Assembly: GCF_013184545.1 (NCBI RefSeq)
Contig: NZ_JAAOJA010000002.1
Span: 434,001-498,000 of the forward strand
From: Pseudomonas tumuqii
GTDB taxonomy: Bacteria > Pseudomonadota > Gammaproteobacteria > Pseudomonadales > Pseudomonadaceae
Direction of reading: 5' to 3'
Length of the DNA stretch: 64,000 nucleotides
Positions within the stretch are counted from its first letter, which is position 1; each line of letters opens with the position of its first letter. Below the pieces are notes generated by a model. It searched no databases, was not told the origin of the DNA, and saw nothing but the letters and a program-made list of their open reading frames with translations. This document shows positions 1-8,788 of this stretch, piece by piece. Position numbers and translations under genes: made by a program.

Positions 1-628
1 TGCGCAGCAGCTGTCGGCCCAGATGCAGGCGCCGGCTGCGTACATAGGCCATGGGCGTCTGTCCGGTCTCGTCGAGAAAACGCGCATGAAAACGCGCCGC
101 CGACAAACCGGCCAGCCGCGCCAGATCGCCAACCTGCAGCGGGTAGGCGGCATGCCGGTCGATGTGCGCGTCCAGGGCTGCCAGCGGCAAGCCTGGCACG
201 CCCGCTAATTCGATGCGCTCGCTCGCCAGGCTGGCCAGCAACAGCGCTGCGCCTTGCTGGGCGATCACCGGGTCATCGATCGGGCTGGCCGCCAGCCAAC
301 TGACCAGCTGGCTTTGCGCCGGGTTGAGACTCCGGGCGCCGGGGCGCTCGAGCAGGCGGCGGCTGGCATCGGCATGCATGCCCAGGTGCTGGTGCAGCCA
401 GTGCTCCGAGGGCACGTCGAGCACCAGGCACTGGCTGCCGCGGCTGCTGCCACAGGCGTGTTGCGCCGCCGCCGGCACCACGGCGAGGGTCTGGCGGATC
501 ACCTGACTGCCCAGCCCGGCCACTTCGAAGTCCAGCTGGCCACTCAGGCCGAAGACCAACTGCGCATGGACATGGCTGTGGTTGAGCAGCTCATGGCTGT
601 AGTGACGCAAAGAGAGCAGCGACGGCAT
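1..628 (-). CDS. AraC-family transcriptional regulator (C-terminal end cut by window edge)
   Basis: The minus strand is open from an ATG at 628 to the left edge, giving about 209 residues and no stop. The N-terminal half begins MPSLLSLRHYSHELLNHSH and looks like a cupin-type sensing domain (AraC_binding), with HxH-like histidines near residues 17-21. From about residue 160 the sequence matches the first helix-turn-helix of AraC proteins, with LARLAGLSAARFHARFLDE followed by GQTPMAYVRSRRL; the second HTH lies beyond the edge. The gene is divergent from the plcP-agt operon, so it could share that promoter region, but nothing shows that it regulates it. Ligand unknown. Confidence 0.85.
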   Translation of the reverse strand, partial: MPSLLSLRHYSHELLNHSHVHAQLVFGLSGQLDFEVAGLGSQVIRQTLAVVPAAAQHACGSSRGSQCLVLDVPSEHWLHQHLGMHADASRRLLERPGARSLNPAQSQLVSWLAASPIDDPVIAQQGAALLLASLASERIELAGVPGLPLAALDAHIDRHAAYPLQVGDLARLAGLSAARFHARFLDETGQTPMAYVRSRRLHLGRQLLR

Positions 629-690
629 GGCAGATTCCTCGTGGCAGGCGGCCAGTTTAGCAGGCTGTTGCGCATGCTCGTGGCGGGGCG

Positions 691-730
691 CTGTCATTGA
701 ACTGCCATGGCGCCGTCACAGTCGTTTCAC
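691..730 (+). promoter_or_regulatory. Predicted PHO box array (PhoB binding) upstream of plcP
   Basis: CTGTCAT at 691-697, CTGCCAT at 702-708, CCGTCAC at 713-719 and a weaker GTTTCAC at 724-730 start exactly 11 bp apart. The enterobacterial and Pseudomonas PHO box is a 7-bp CTGTCAT-like half-site repeated with 4-bp spacers (11-bp period). The first two half-sites differ from the consensus at one base in total. The array ends 42 bp before the plcP ATG, the position of an activator site that replaces a -35 element. PhoB control of the two downstream genes is inferred. Confidence 0.8.
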
Positions 731-772
731 CGCCGGCAGGCAAGCTCGTCAAAACCCAGCCGGAGGCCGCCC

Positions 773-1597
773 ATGACCAGCGCCCAGCTCGCCAAGCCGA
801 GTCGCAAGCAACGAGTCCGCACCCTGTGGATTTCCGATGTCCACCTGGGTACCCGGGATTGCCAGGCCGAACACCTGGCGGCGTTCCTCAAACGCTATCA
901 AACCGACCGGATTTACCTGGTGGGCGACATCATCGACGGCTGGCGGCTGCGCAGCGGCATCTACTGGCCGCAGGCGCACAGCAACGTGATCCGCCGCCTG
1001 CTGACCATGAGCAAGCGCGGCACCGAGGTGATCTATGTCACCGGCAACCACGACGAGTTCCTGCGCCGTTATTCGTCGCTGATGCTGGGCAATATCCAGT
1101 TGGTCGACGAGGCCGAGCACGTCACCGCCGATGGCCGCCGGCTGCTGGTGATCCATGGCGACCAGTTCGATGTGATCACCCGTTACCACCGCTGGCTGGC
1201 CTTTCTCGGCGACTCGGCCTACGAGATCACCCTGACGCTCAACCGCTGGCTCAATCATTGGCGCAGTCGTTACGGCTACGGTTATTGGTCGCTGTCGGCC
1301 TACCTCAAGCACAAGGTCAAGGGGGCGGTGAACTTCATCAGCGACTTCGAGCAGGCGATCGTCCACGAATGCGTCAAGCGCGGCTTCAATGGCGTGGTCT
1401 GCGGGCATATCCATCACGCCGAGATCCGCCCGATGGGCGAGGTGGAGTACATGAACTGCGGCGACTGGGTCGAGTCCTGCAGCGCCTTGATCGAGCACCT
1501 GGATGGCCGCATCGAGCTGTATCGGCTGGCCGACGACCAGGCTCGGCAAACCCTGGCGTTGGCCGAGCAACTGGCGGCTGTCGAGCCGGCGGCATGA
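773..1597 (+). CDS. plcP: PlcP-type phospholipase C of the calcineurin-like metallophosphoesterase family
   Basis: This 274-residue protein has the full set of two-metal phosphoesterase motifs: SDVHLG (D22, H24), GDIID (D52), GNHDE (N92, H93), HGD (H128) and GHIHH (H212, H214). The family is often labelled UDP-2,3-diacylglucosamine diphosphatase (LpxH-like). The bacterial PlcP branch instead cleaves phospholipid headgroups to diacylglycerol when phosphate is scarce. I favour PlcP because the next gene is an Agt-type lipid glycosyltransferase and PHO-box half-sites lie upstream. The ATG at 773 is preceded by CGGAGG; upstream in-frame codons would run through the PHO boxes. It corresponds by order to PAO1 PA3219 (from memory). 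Confidence 0.8.
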   Translation: MTSAQLAKPSRKQRVRTLWISDVHLGTRDCQAEHLAAFLKRYQTDRIYLVGDIIDGWRLRSGIYWPQAHSNVIRRLLTMSKRGTEVIYVTGNHDEFLRRYSSLMLGNIQLVDEAEHVTADGRRLLVIHGDQFDVITRYHRWLAFLGDSAYEITLTLNRWLNHWRSRYGYGYWSLSAYLKHKVKGAVNFISDFEQAIVHECVKRGFNGVVCGHIHHAEIRPMGEVEYMNCGDWVESCSALIEHLDGRIELYRLADDQARQTLALAEQLAAVEPAA

Positions 1598-2634
1598 GGA
1601 TACTGATCGTCTCGGATGCCTGGCTGCCCCAGGTCAACGGCGTGGTCACCAGCTTGCAGGCGCTGGTTGGTGAACTGGGCGATCTGGGCCATGAGGTCAA
1701 ACTGCTGTCGCCGCAGGATTTTCGCAGCTGGCCGTGCCCGACCTATCCGGAGATTCCGCTGGTGTGGAACCTCTGGCGGGTCGGCCCGGCGATCCGCGAG
1801 TTTCAGCCCGACTGCGTCCACCTGGCCACCGAAGGGCCGCTCGGTTGGGCCGCCAGGCGCTGGCTGTGCAAGCGTGGCCTGGCGTTTTCCAGCGCCATCC
1901 ATACGCGCTTTCCCGAGTACATCCAGGGTCGTTGGCCGTGGTTGCCGCTGCGCTGGGGCTATGCCTACCTGCGCATTTTCCATCGTCCGAGCGAGGCGGT
2001 GCTGGTGACCACCGAACGGCTGCGTACGGAGTTTGCCGGCTGGGGCCTGCAGCGTCTGGCGCTGTGGCGCAAGGGCGTCGATACGCGGCTGTTTCAGCCG
2101 CAGGTGCCGCGGCTCGGGGCGCTCAAGCCGGTGTTTCTGTGTGTCGGGCGGATCGCCGCGGAAAAGAACCTGGAGGCCTTTCTCGACCTCGACCTGCCCG
2201 GCGAGAAACGGGTGGTCGGCGACGGTCCGCTGCGTGAAGCCTTGCAGGCGCGTTATTCGGCGGTGAAGTTTCTCGGCTATCGGCATGGCGCAGAGCTGGC
2301 CGAGGCCTATCGTCAGGCCAGCGTGCTGGTGTTTCCCTCGCGCACCGATACCTATGGTCTGGTGATGCTCGAGGCGCTGGCCTGCGGCACGCCAGTGGCG
2401 GCCTTCCCGGTGCCCGGCCCGCTGGATGTGCTGGCGGCGGGCGTGACCGGGGTGATGAACGAGGATTTGCGTGCGGCCTGCCTGGCGGCGCTGGAGCTCG
2501 ACAGGACGCGCTGCGCCGAGTTGGCGGCAGGGCAATCCTGGCGGGTATCGGCGCTGGAATTCCTGGCTCGTCAGCCCTTGCTCGACGGCGAGCCGTATAC
2601 CGCTCGGGTTTTGGCGATAACCGGCCAGGATTAG
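1594..2634 (+). CDS. agt1: Agt-type GT4 diacylglycerol glycosyltransferase (phosphorus-stress glycolipid synthesis)
   Basis: A 346-residue GT-B glycosyltransferase of family 4. The N-terminal domain starts RILIVSDAWLPQVNGV. The C-terminal nucleotide-sugar site includes GRIAAEKN (185-192) and TDTYGLVMLEALACG (251-265), the form of the EX7E region seen in Agt and plant-like MGDG/SQDG synthases. It should transfer a sugar to diacylglycerol at the inner membrane, making phosphorus-free glycolipids that replace phospholipids. The ATG overlaps the plcP stop in ATGA (1594-1597), so the two are translationally coupled. The order matches PAO1 PA3218, reported as one of two glycosyltransferases making glycolipids under phosphate stress. 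The sugar donor (UDP-glucose or UDP-glucuronate) cannot be read here. Confidence 0.78.
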   Translation: MRILIVSDAWLPQVNGVVTSLQALVGELGDLGHEVKLLSPQDFRSWPCPTYPEIPLVWNLWRVGPAIREFQPDCVHLATEGPLGWAARRWLCKRGLAFSSAIHTRFPEYIQGRWPWLPLRWGYAYLRIFHRPSEAVLVTTERLRTEFAGWGLQRLALWRKGVDTRLFQPQVPRLGALKPVFLCVGRIAAEKNLEAFLDLDLPGEKRVVGDGPLREALQARYSAVKFLGYRHGAELAEAYRQASVLVFPSRTDTYGLVMLEALACGTPVAAFPVPGPLDVLAAGVTGVMNEDLRAACLAALELDRTRCAELAAGQSWRVSALEFLARQPLLDGEPYTARVLAITGQD

Positions 2635-2651
2635 TTGGCTGTGGCTGATCC

Positions 2652-2715
2652 GGGTAGGGTGCGCTGTGCGCACCAAGTGTATCGAGGTCAATGGTGCGCG
2701 CGGCGCACCCTACCC
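2652..2715. repeat. 24-bp-arm palindromic element between convergent agt and cyaB
   Basis: Arms at 2652-2675 and 2692-2715 are complementary at 22 of 24 positions, with a 16-nt loop. The outer 13 bp (GGGTAGGGTGCGC) are perfect. Elements with this GGTAGGGTGCGC/GCGCACCCTACC edge are common in gammaproteobacterial intergenic DNA and behave like small non-autonomous palindromic repeats. It lies between two convergent genes and could also terminate transcription, but it lacks a T tract. Confidence 0.7.
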
Positions 2716-2738
2716 TGGCGAACGCAACCCCGGCGGGT

Positions 2739-4127
2739 TTACATGATCACCTTGTCGCGCAATTTCTCGGCGGCCTGCTGCAGCGCCTGGATCACTCGTT
2801 GCTTGTCGAAGTTCTGGATGCCGTTGGTGTCCAGGTACATGGAGAAGCCGGGCAACTCATGTTCGACATAACTGGAGGTGGCGCCCAGGTCGCGGCGGAA
2901 GTCCACCACCTGGTAGATCTGTACCGGGCGGGTAAAACCCTTGACGTTGATCTGGCCCTTGTCGCGGCACATGATCAGATCCTTGACCAGCGAGTAGGTC
3001 TCGTGGGAGATGAGGATCTCGCCGGCTTCGGCGGCGCTTTCCAGGCGGCTGGCGAGGTTCACGTCACGGCCGATGATGGTGTAGTCCATGCGCGTGTCGG
3101 CGCCGAAGTTGCCCACCGTGCAGTAGCCGGTGTTCAGGCCCATGCGGATTTCCAGCGGCTTGGTAATGCCCTGGGCGCGCCACTGCTGGCGCATTACTTT
3201 CATGTGTTTGCGCATGGCCACGGCCATCGATACTGCGGCCATGGCGTCTTGTTTGGCGCCTTTGCTGGCCGGGTCGCCGAAGAACACCATGACGCTGTCG
3301 CCGATGAACTTGTCGATGGTGCCGCCGTATTTCAGGCAGATCTTCGACATCTCGTTGAGGTAGCTGTTGAGCAGGTCGGTCAGGGCCTCGGCTTCCAGTT
3401 CCTCGGACAGCTCGGTGAAGCCCTTGATGTCGGAGAAGAACACCGTGAGTTTCTTGCGCTGGGTCTCCAGGCGCACGCTTTTCTTGCCGGTGAAGATCGA
3501 CTCCCATACCTGCGGTGACAGGTACTTGGCCAGGTTGCGCGCCAGGCGGGCGGCTTTTTCCTGTTCGCGTTTGATTTCGCCGCGCACCTGGGCCAGGCGC
3601 AAGCCCTGCTGGTGGACGAAATAAGCGGTGATGCAGACGTACAAGGTGCTGAAGGCGATACTCACCAGGGCAACCAGGGCCGGGGTGTCGGGGTTGAATT
3701 TCAGCTCGATCAGCGCCGCATTGAGCAGCGTGCTGCTGATCGCGACCAGCATGGCCAGGCCCAGGTAGCGCAGGCCACCGACCACCATCGAGCTGAAGGC
3801 CAGGATCAACAGGCACATCAGGCTGGGTACGACCGAGAAGCTGAGCAGGGCGAGTGCCGCGCCACAGTGCAGGGCGTCGATGAACAGCAGGGTCAGGGTG
3901 GCGGTTTGCGGATGATCACGCTTGAAGCGTTGGCCCAGGTGGTAGGCCAGGTGCGGATAGAGCAGGGCGTAGGGCACTATCCACAGAATGTCGTAGCCGA
4001 AATGCTGGGTGTAGGTGCCGGCAGCGATGCTCGCGGCCACGGCGATATAGGCCAGTACGCGCGAGTAGTATTCGCGCAGTGGTGGCGCCGGCAGTGCGTG
4101 GAGCCGGTTCTGGGTAGTGGCATTCAT
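2739..4127 (-). CDS. cyaB: MASE2-domain class III adenylate cyclase CyaB
   Basis: 462 residues. Residues 20-175 form a MASE2 membrane sensor with about six hydrophobic segments, followed by a basic linker and a class III cyclase domain (about 220-405). Catalytic features are complete: metal-binding Asp in FFSDIKGF (D233) and FIGDSVM (D277), the adenine-specifying Lys K273 and Asp D355, and transition-state N357 and R361 in DVNLASR. It makes cAMP from ATP at the inner membrane. In P. aeruginosa CyaB (PA3217) supplies most cAMP for Vfr. The gene is convergent with agt as in PAO1. It appears monocistronic. Confidence 0.93.
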   Translation of the reverse strand: MNATTQNRLHALPAPPLREYYSRVLAYIAVAASIAAGTYTQHFGYDILWIVPYALLYPHLAYHLGQRFKRDHPQTATLTLLFIDALHCGAALALLSFSVVPSLMCLLILAFSSMVVGGLRYLGLAMLVAISSTLLNAALIELKFNPDTPALVALVSIAFSTLYVCITAYFVHQQGLRLAQVRGEIKREQEKAARLARNLAKYLSPQVWESIFTGKKSVRLETQRKKLTVFFSDIKGFTELSEELEAEALTDLLNSYLNEMSKICLKYGGTIDKFIGDSVMVFFGDPASKGAKQDAMAAVSMAVAMRKHMKVMRQQWRAQGITKPLEIRMGLNTGYCTVGNFGADTRMDYTIIGRDVNLASRLESAAEAGEILISHETYSLVKDLIMCRDKGQINVKGFTRPVQIYQVVDFRRDLGATSSYVEHELPGFSMYLDTNGIQNFDKQRVIQALQQAAEKLRDKVIM

Positions 4128-4317
4128 GCTGTGGAAACGATCCCTGCTGATTTCCGACGCCTCTGCTGGACGTCTAAGTAGCGCTGCAAGCGCTGAACCA
4201 GAATTGCGACAGAGCAGGGATCATAACCAAGCGAGGCGACGCGAGCCAAGCATCACTGCTCAACGGTGTGAAGATGCCGGCCAGTGGGCGGCTTCGGCGC
4301 AGCCAGAGCACGGCGGA

Positions 4318-4635
4318 TCAGAATCTGATGCGGCCGGTAAAGGCATCCTTGAGCATTACCCAATCACCCATGAAGCTGTACAGCGGGTACTGAAAGGTGG
4401 CCGGGCGGTTCTTTTCGAAGACGAAGTGACCGACCCAGGCAAAGCCATAGCCGGCGACTGGCATGGCCAGCAGCCACAGCCACTGTTGCGTGCCCAAGGC
4501 GTAGGCGAGAATGCCCAGCACCAGCAGGCTGCCGACATAATGCAGGCGGCGGCAGACCGGGTTGCTGTGTTCTTGCAGGTAATAGGGGTAGAACTCGGCG
4601 AAGCTGGTGTAGCGATCGCTGGTTTGCGTAGCCAT
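4318..4635 (-). CDS. Mpo1-like (DUF962) small membrane protein
   Basis: 105 residues with the DUF962/Mpo1 signature: FAEFYPYYLQEHSNPVCRRLHYVG (histidines H18 and H27), two hydrophobic helices, then WVGHFVFEKNRPATF. Yeast Mpo1 is an iron-dependent dioxygenase in alpha-oxidation of 2-hydroxy fatty acids, and bacterial members keep the histidines. The bacterial substrate is unknown. A GGAGGC site lies just before the ATG. It stands alone between cyaB (same strand, 190 nt downstream) and a divergent AraC regulator. The family call is firm; the reaction is extrapolated. Confidence 0.75.
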   Translation of the reverse strand: MATQTSDRYTSFAEFYPYYLQEHSNPVCRRLHYVGSLLVLGILAYALGTQQWLWLLAMPVAGYGFAWVGHFVFEKNRPATFQYPLYSFMGDWVMLKDAFTGRIRF

Positions 4636-4821
4636 GGCGTGCCTCCTGGTAGTGATCTGGCCGCACCGGGGTTCAGCGGCTGTGGCGTGTTGGCAGTCTA
4701 GGCTGGCTGTCCTGTTGGGCCAGTGACATTAAGTGCCAGTTTAGTATCCTTGCGCGCAGCCAGTATCTGCGCCGAGAGCCAAGAGAAGCGACTTCCAGAT
4801 GACTCGAATAAGAATAGCGCC

Positions 4822-5823
4822 ATGAGCGAACGCACCACTTCATCGAATTGGGCCCTGGGCATCGTCCAGGCCCTGGAAATGGGCGGCGTCGACTGCCGCA
4901 TGATTTTCCGCGAGTTGGGGCTGGATTACGCCGCGCTGGAGGATCCGGATGCACGCTTTGCCCAGGACGGCATGACGCGGCTGTGGCAGCGCGCGGTGGA
5001 GCTGTCGGGCAATCCGGCGATTGGCCTGAACATGGCCAAGGTGGTGCGCCCGGCTTCATTCCATGTGGTCGGTTACGCCTTGATGTCCAGTCGCACCTTG
5101 ACCGAGGGGCTGGCTCGGCTGGTGCGGTATCAGCGGATCATCGCCGAGGGCGCCGACCTCAGTTTCCGTCCCACGGCCAAGGGCTATGAGCTGATCCTGG
5201 CGATTCATGGCGACCGCCTGCCACCGGCCCGGCAGAGCGCCGAGGCTTCGATGGCCTGTTCCTTGGCCTTCTGCCGCTGGCTCACCGGTCAACCGATTCG
5301 TCCGCAGCAGGTGCTTTTTCAAGGCGACCCACCGGCGGATCTCGAGCCCTTTCAGCAAGTGTTTCAGGCTCCGCTCAAATTCAATGCCGGTCACTATGCG
5401 CTGCTGTTCGAGCGGGCAGACCTGGACCGGCCATTACCGACGGCCAATGAGTCGCTGGCCCAGTTGCACGACAGATTCGCTGGCGAATACCTGGCGCGCT
5501 TCTCGGAAAGCCGCGTGAGTCATCAGGCCCGGCAAGTGCTGTGCCGCCTGCTACCCCAGGGCGAACCCAAGCGCGAGGCGGTGGCGCAGGCGCTGCATGT
5601 GTCGCAGCGGACCTTGCAGCGGCGTCTGCAGGACGAGGGGACGAGTTTCCAGCGCCTGCTCGATGACACCCGTCGCGAGTTGGCCGAGCAGTACCTGGCC
5701 CAGCCCAACCTGAGCCTGCTGGAAGTGGCCTATCTGCTCGGCTTTGCCGATCCGAGCAATTTCTTTCGCGCGTTCCGCCGTTGGTTCGACATCACTCCGG
5801 GCGAGTACCGCGCGCGTCTTTAG
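4822..5823 (+). CDS. AraC-family regulator with an arabinose_bd-type N-terminal domain (OruR-like)
   Basis: 333 residues from the ATG at 4822. The first 200 residues match the Arabinose_bd sensor domain of the OruR/ArgR-like AraC subgroup (ALEMGGVDCRMIFRELGLD; later RPASFHVVGYALMSSRTL). The C-terminus carries the tandem HTH pair: REAVAQALHVSQRTLQRRLQ and LSLLEVAYLLGFADPSNFFRAFRRW, ending TPGEYRARL. I chose 4822 because homologues begin near MSERTTSSNWA; an in-frame ATG at 4723 adds 33 residues of no family character. It probably senses a small metabolite. No operator was recognised. Confidence 0.85.
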   Translation: MSERTTSSNWALGIVQALEMGGVDCRMIFRELGLDYAALEDPDARFAQDGMTRLWQRAVELSGNPAIGLNMAKVVRPASFHVVGYALMSSRTLTEGLARLVRYQRIIAEGADLSFRPTAKGYELILAIHGDRLPPARQSAEASMACSLAFCRWLTGQPIRPQQVLFQGDPPADLEPFQQVFQAPLKFNAGHYALLFERADLDRPLPTANESLAQLHDRFAGEYLARFSESRVSHQARQVLCRLLPQGEPKREAVAQALHVSQRTLQRRLQDEGTSFQRLLDDTRRELAEQYLAQPNLSLLEVAYLLGFADPSNFFRAFRRWFDITPGEYRARL

Positions 5824-5896
5824 CTAGCCCGCAGGCGAGAATGTGGGCAACCCGCCACGCCGCCGTGCCGAGTTTGGCAAGCCGGTGAAATACCGC

Positions 5897-7348
5897 TCAA
5901 TGCCGCCAGAAGGCACGGGTGACCAGCACCAGGACGGTCAGGATTTCCAGGCGACCCAGCAGCATACCCAGCGATAGAAGCCATTTGGCGGCATCCGGTA
6001 GGCTGGCGAAGTTGCCGGCCGGGCCGATGATCGGGCCCAGGCCGGGACCTACGTTGCACACCGCGGTGGCGGCACCGGTCACTGCGGTCATCCAGTCCAG
6101 GCCGATCAGCGTCAACCCCAGGGCGATGGCGCCGATGGTGACGGTGAAAAAGAACGAGAAGGTCAGAATCGAACGGACGATTTCTTCATCGAGGTTGTGC
6201 CCGTTGTACTGCTGCTTGATCACCGCGCGCGGGTGGACGAGCTGGGTGAGGCCGCTGCGCAACAGGGTGTAGGCCACCTGGAAACGAAATATCTTCAGCC
6301 CGCCTGCGGTCGAGCCGGAGCAGCCGCCGACGAAGGTCAGGTAGAAAAACATCATGACTGCGAAGTCGCCCCACAGGCTGTAATCGCCCAAGGCATAGCC
6401 GGTGGTGGTCACCACGGAAACCACGTTCAAGGTGACGATGCGCAGGGCATCGAAGTAGTCGTGATCGGAGTGCAGCCAGAGCCAGATGCTGAACATCAGG
6501 CAGGTGACCGCCAGCATGCCGAGAAAGCCGCGTACCTGTTCATCCTTGATCAGCGCCTGGCGATTGCCGCGGATGGTGGCGACGAAGAGGGTAAAGGGCA
6601 GGCTGCCCAACAGCATCAAGACGATTGCCACCCAGTGCGAGGCCGGGCCGAAGTTGGCCATGGAGTTGTCGGAGGTGGAATAGCCGCCGGTCGCGAGCGA
6701 GGTCATCGCATGGTTGATGGCCTCGAACCAGCTCATGCCAGCCAGCCAGTAAGCCAGGGTGCCGGCCAGGGTCATGCCGACGAAGATCGCGATGATGTAC
6801 TTGGCGGCAATATGCGAGCGCGGCATGACCTTCTCGCCCCAGTCCGAAGACTCGGTCTGGAACAGGCGCATGCCACCGACCCGCAGCAACGGCAGGATCG
6901 CCACGGCCATGCCGATAAAGCCGATGCCGCCGAGCCACTGCAGCATCGAACGCCAGATCAGCAGGCCCGGCGAGGCGCTATCGAGGCCGGTCAGTATGGT
7001 GGAGCCGGTGGTGGTGATGCCGGACATGGTCTCGAAAAACGCATCGGTGTAGCTGATATGGTGAATCAGCGTCATCGGCAGGGCGGCGAATATGCACACG
7101 ATCAGCCAACTGGCGGTGGTCAGCATGTACATGTCGCGCGGCCGTAATTGAACATCTTTCGGGCGCCCCTGGGCGACCATGGCCAGTCCGGCGACAAAGG
7201 TGATCATGCTCGACCAGAGGAAGGCATTGAGTTCGTAGGATCTGTCGAAGATCAGCAGGGTGAGCATCGGCACGACCATGCTGATGGCCAGGGTAATCAG
7301 GAAAATGCCGTTGATGAACGCGATGATTCGTAGGGTCGGCAAGGCCAT
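5897..7348 (-). CDS. trkH: Trk-type potassium uptake channel subunit TrkH
   Basis: 483 residues and about ten hydrophobic helices in four repeated M1-P-M2 units. Selectivity-filter-like loops are visible as ITTTGSTIL, MTSLATGGYST, VTTTGYALG and CNVGPGLGP. TrkH with cytoplasmic TrkA takes up K+ at the inner membrane and is needed in osmotic adaptation. The ATG at 7348 begins MALPTLRIIAFINGIF and agrees with the 483-485-residue family length; an upstream ATG at 7375 adds nine residues without support. trkA is not in the window. Order matches PAO1 PA3210. Confidence 0.95.
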   Translation of the reverse strand: MALPTLRIIAFINGIFLITLAISMVVPMLTLLIFDRSYELNAFLWSSMITFVAGLAMVAQGRPKDVQLRPRDMYMLTTASWLIVCIFAALPMTLIHHISYTDAFFETMSGITTTGSTILTGLDSASPGLLIWRSMLQWLGGIGFIGMAVAILPLLRVGGMRLFQTESSDWGEKVMPRSHIAAKYIIAIFVGMTLAGTLAYWLAGMSWFEAINHAMTSLATGGYSTSDNSMANFGPASHWVAIVLMLLGSLPFTLFVATIRGNRQALIKDEQVRGFLGMLAVTCLMFSIWLWLHSDHDYFDALRIVTLNVVSVVTTTGYALGDYSLWGDFAVMMFFYLTFVGGCSGSTAGGLKIFRFQVAYTLLRSGLTQLVHPRAVIKQQYNGHNLDEEIVRSILTFSFFFTVTIGAIALGLTLIGLDWMTAVTGAATAVCNVGPGLGPIIGPAGNFASLPDAAKWLLSLGMLLGRLEILTVLVLVTRAFWRH

Positions 7349-7503
7349 GCAGGGGGCTCGGATTGAGGGCGGCAAAGGGCGCCATTGTACTCGCGCGACC
7401 GGGGCTGTAAACCAGCCATTATTCGGGGCTTTACAAGCGCATGGCTCGGCATAGAATAGCCGCCAGGTGCCGGCCCTTGCCGGTTTCTGAGCCCTCTTAA
7501 ATC

Positions 7504-7875
7504 ATGTCGAACGCTAATCCTTGCCTTACGTGTGGCGCCTGCTGCGCGCATTTTCGTGTGTCTTTCTTCTGGGGTGAGTGCCAATCGGCCGGCGGCACGG
7601 TGCCGGATGATCAGGTGGTGCTGATCACTCCGCATCGGGTCGCCATGCGTGGCACCGAGTACAAACCGGCCCGCTGTGTCGCCCTGCTCGGTGAAGTGGG
7701 CCAGGGCGTGAGCTGCACGCTCTACGAGCAACGTTCCAGCCCGTGCCGCGAATTTGAGGCGTCCTGGGCCAATGGCGCGCATGAGCCGCGCTGTGACGAT
7801 GCCCGGCGCGCCCACGGCCTGCCAGCGTTGACGCCACCGGTACGACCGAGTGTGGCGCCGGAACAGGTTGCCTAA
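7504..7875 (+). CDS. YkgJ-family cysteine-cluster protein (123 aa)
   Basis: The protein starts with the CxxCxxCC cluster of the CxxCxxCC/YkgJ family (C7, C10, C13, C14). It continues with a conserved C58, C71 and C80 in RCVALLG, SCTLYEQRSSPCREF. The family is thought to bind zinc or an iron-sulfur cluster and its function is unknown. It is divergent from trkH. A second YkgJ-type gene lies at 57971-58231. Cytoplasmic by lack of a signal peptide. Confidence 0.82.
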   Translation: MSNANPCLTCGACCAHFRVSFFWGECQSAGGTVPDDQVVLITPHRVAMRGTEYKPARCVALLGEVGQGVSCTLYEQRSSPCREFEASWANGAHEPRCDDARRAHGLPALTPPVRPSVAPEQVA

Positions 7876-8109
7876 GCGTCTAGCGGGCTTGACGCAGTCC
7901 TGCTGCGGGCTTTGCACGCGGATTCTGGCAATGGCGGATTTGCTGCAGGTTGGCTCCAGCCGCCAGCTGCGCTGGCAAGCCTGCGTGTTTTTTACGCTAA
8001 CCCGTGCCGTTTATTTCTGTTGCCGGTTTGCTCGCCGAGCAACAGTTTTTCCCCACCAGTCGGTGCCACGCTCTAGAATTCCCGCTTATTTTTGTTCAAG
8101 AGGTGGCTG

Positions 8110-8673
8110 ATGGATGCTCTCGATGCTCTGCTCAATCGTGTTTCAGTGCCGCGTTTGTGCGAGCCTGCACCGGATGCCACACATCGCGAACTGCTGTTTC
8201 GCGCTGCATTGCGTGCACCGGATCACGGACAGTTGAGGCCGTGGCGTTTTCTTACGATCGAGGGGGCTGCGCGTGAGCAGCTGGGTGAGTTGTTTGCCCA
8301 GGCCGTAACTGCCGGCGCAGGTGACGTCAGCGAGGAGGTCTTGGCCAAGGCGCGGGCCATGCCGTTGCGGGCACCTTTGCTGGTCGTGGTGATCGCACGT
8401 GTAAAGGCCCATGCCAAGGTGCCGCCGCAGGAGCAGGTGATCGCCGCGGGTTGCGCTGCCCATGCCATTCTGCTCGCCGCCCATGCCCAGGGTATAGGCG
8501 CGGTATGGCGCACCGGTGACCTGGCCTATAACGCTCAGGTGGCGACGGGGCTTGGCTTGGCCAGTGACGAACAAATCGTCGCCTTCCTCTACCTGGGAAC
8601 TGCCGAACGCGAATTGCGCAAACCCGCGCCCTTGGCTGTAGCCGATTTCGTCAGTACCTGGCCGGGCGTGTAA
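8110..8673 (+). CDS. YdjA-like nitroreductase-family flavoprotein
   Basis: 187 residues, the short nitroreductase type like E. coli YdjA. FMN-binding features include RAALRAPDHGQLRPWRF near the N-terminus (the RRSxR-like loop), AAHAILLAAHAQGIGAVWRTG in the middle, and FLYLGTAE near the end. It would use NAD(P)H and FMN to reduce nitro compounds or quinones; the natural substrate is unknown. The ATG at 8110 follows AAGAGG at a good distance; an upstream in-frame ATG at 8092 would include that ribosome site. It appears monocistronic. Confidence 0.85.
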   Translation: MDALDALLNRVSVPRLCEPAPDATHRELLFRAALRAPDHGQLRPWRFLTIEGAAREQLGELFAQAVTAGAGDVSEEVLAKARAMPLRAPLLVVVIARVKAHAKVPPQEQVIAAGCAAHAILLAAHAQGIGAVWRTGDLAYNAQVATGLGLASDEQIVAFLYLGTAERELRKPAPLAVADFVSTWPGV

Positions 8674-8788
8674 CGAGCGATTCGCCGGGAGCTACTTGTC
8701 GCAGGCAGTGCAGCGATGGCTCATCGGTGCGGCAAAAAAGCTGGCGGGTTGTCGCTGCGCTCCGAACGGGTCGCCGTCAGGGCCACCC

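Noticed and set aside
697..2634. A 645-codon frame that would fuse the plcP region to agt
   Set aside because: Its first 300 codons are the wrong frame of plcP. The glycosyltransferase begins at the ATG at 1594.
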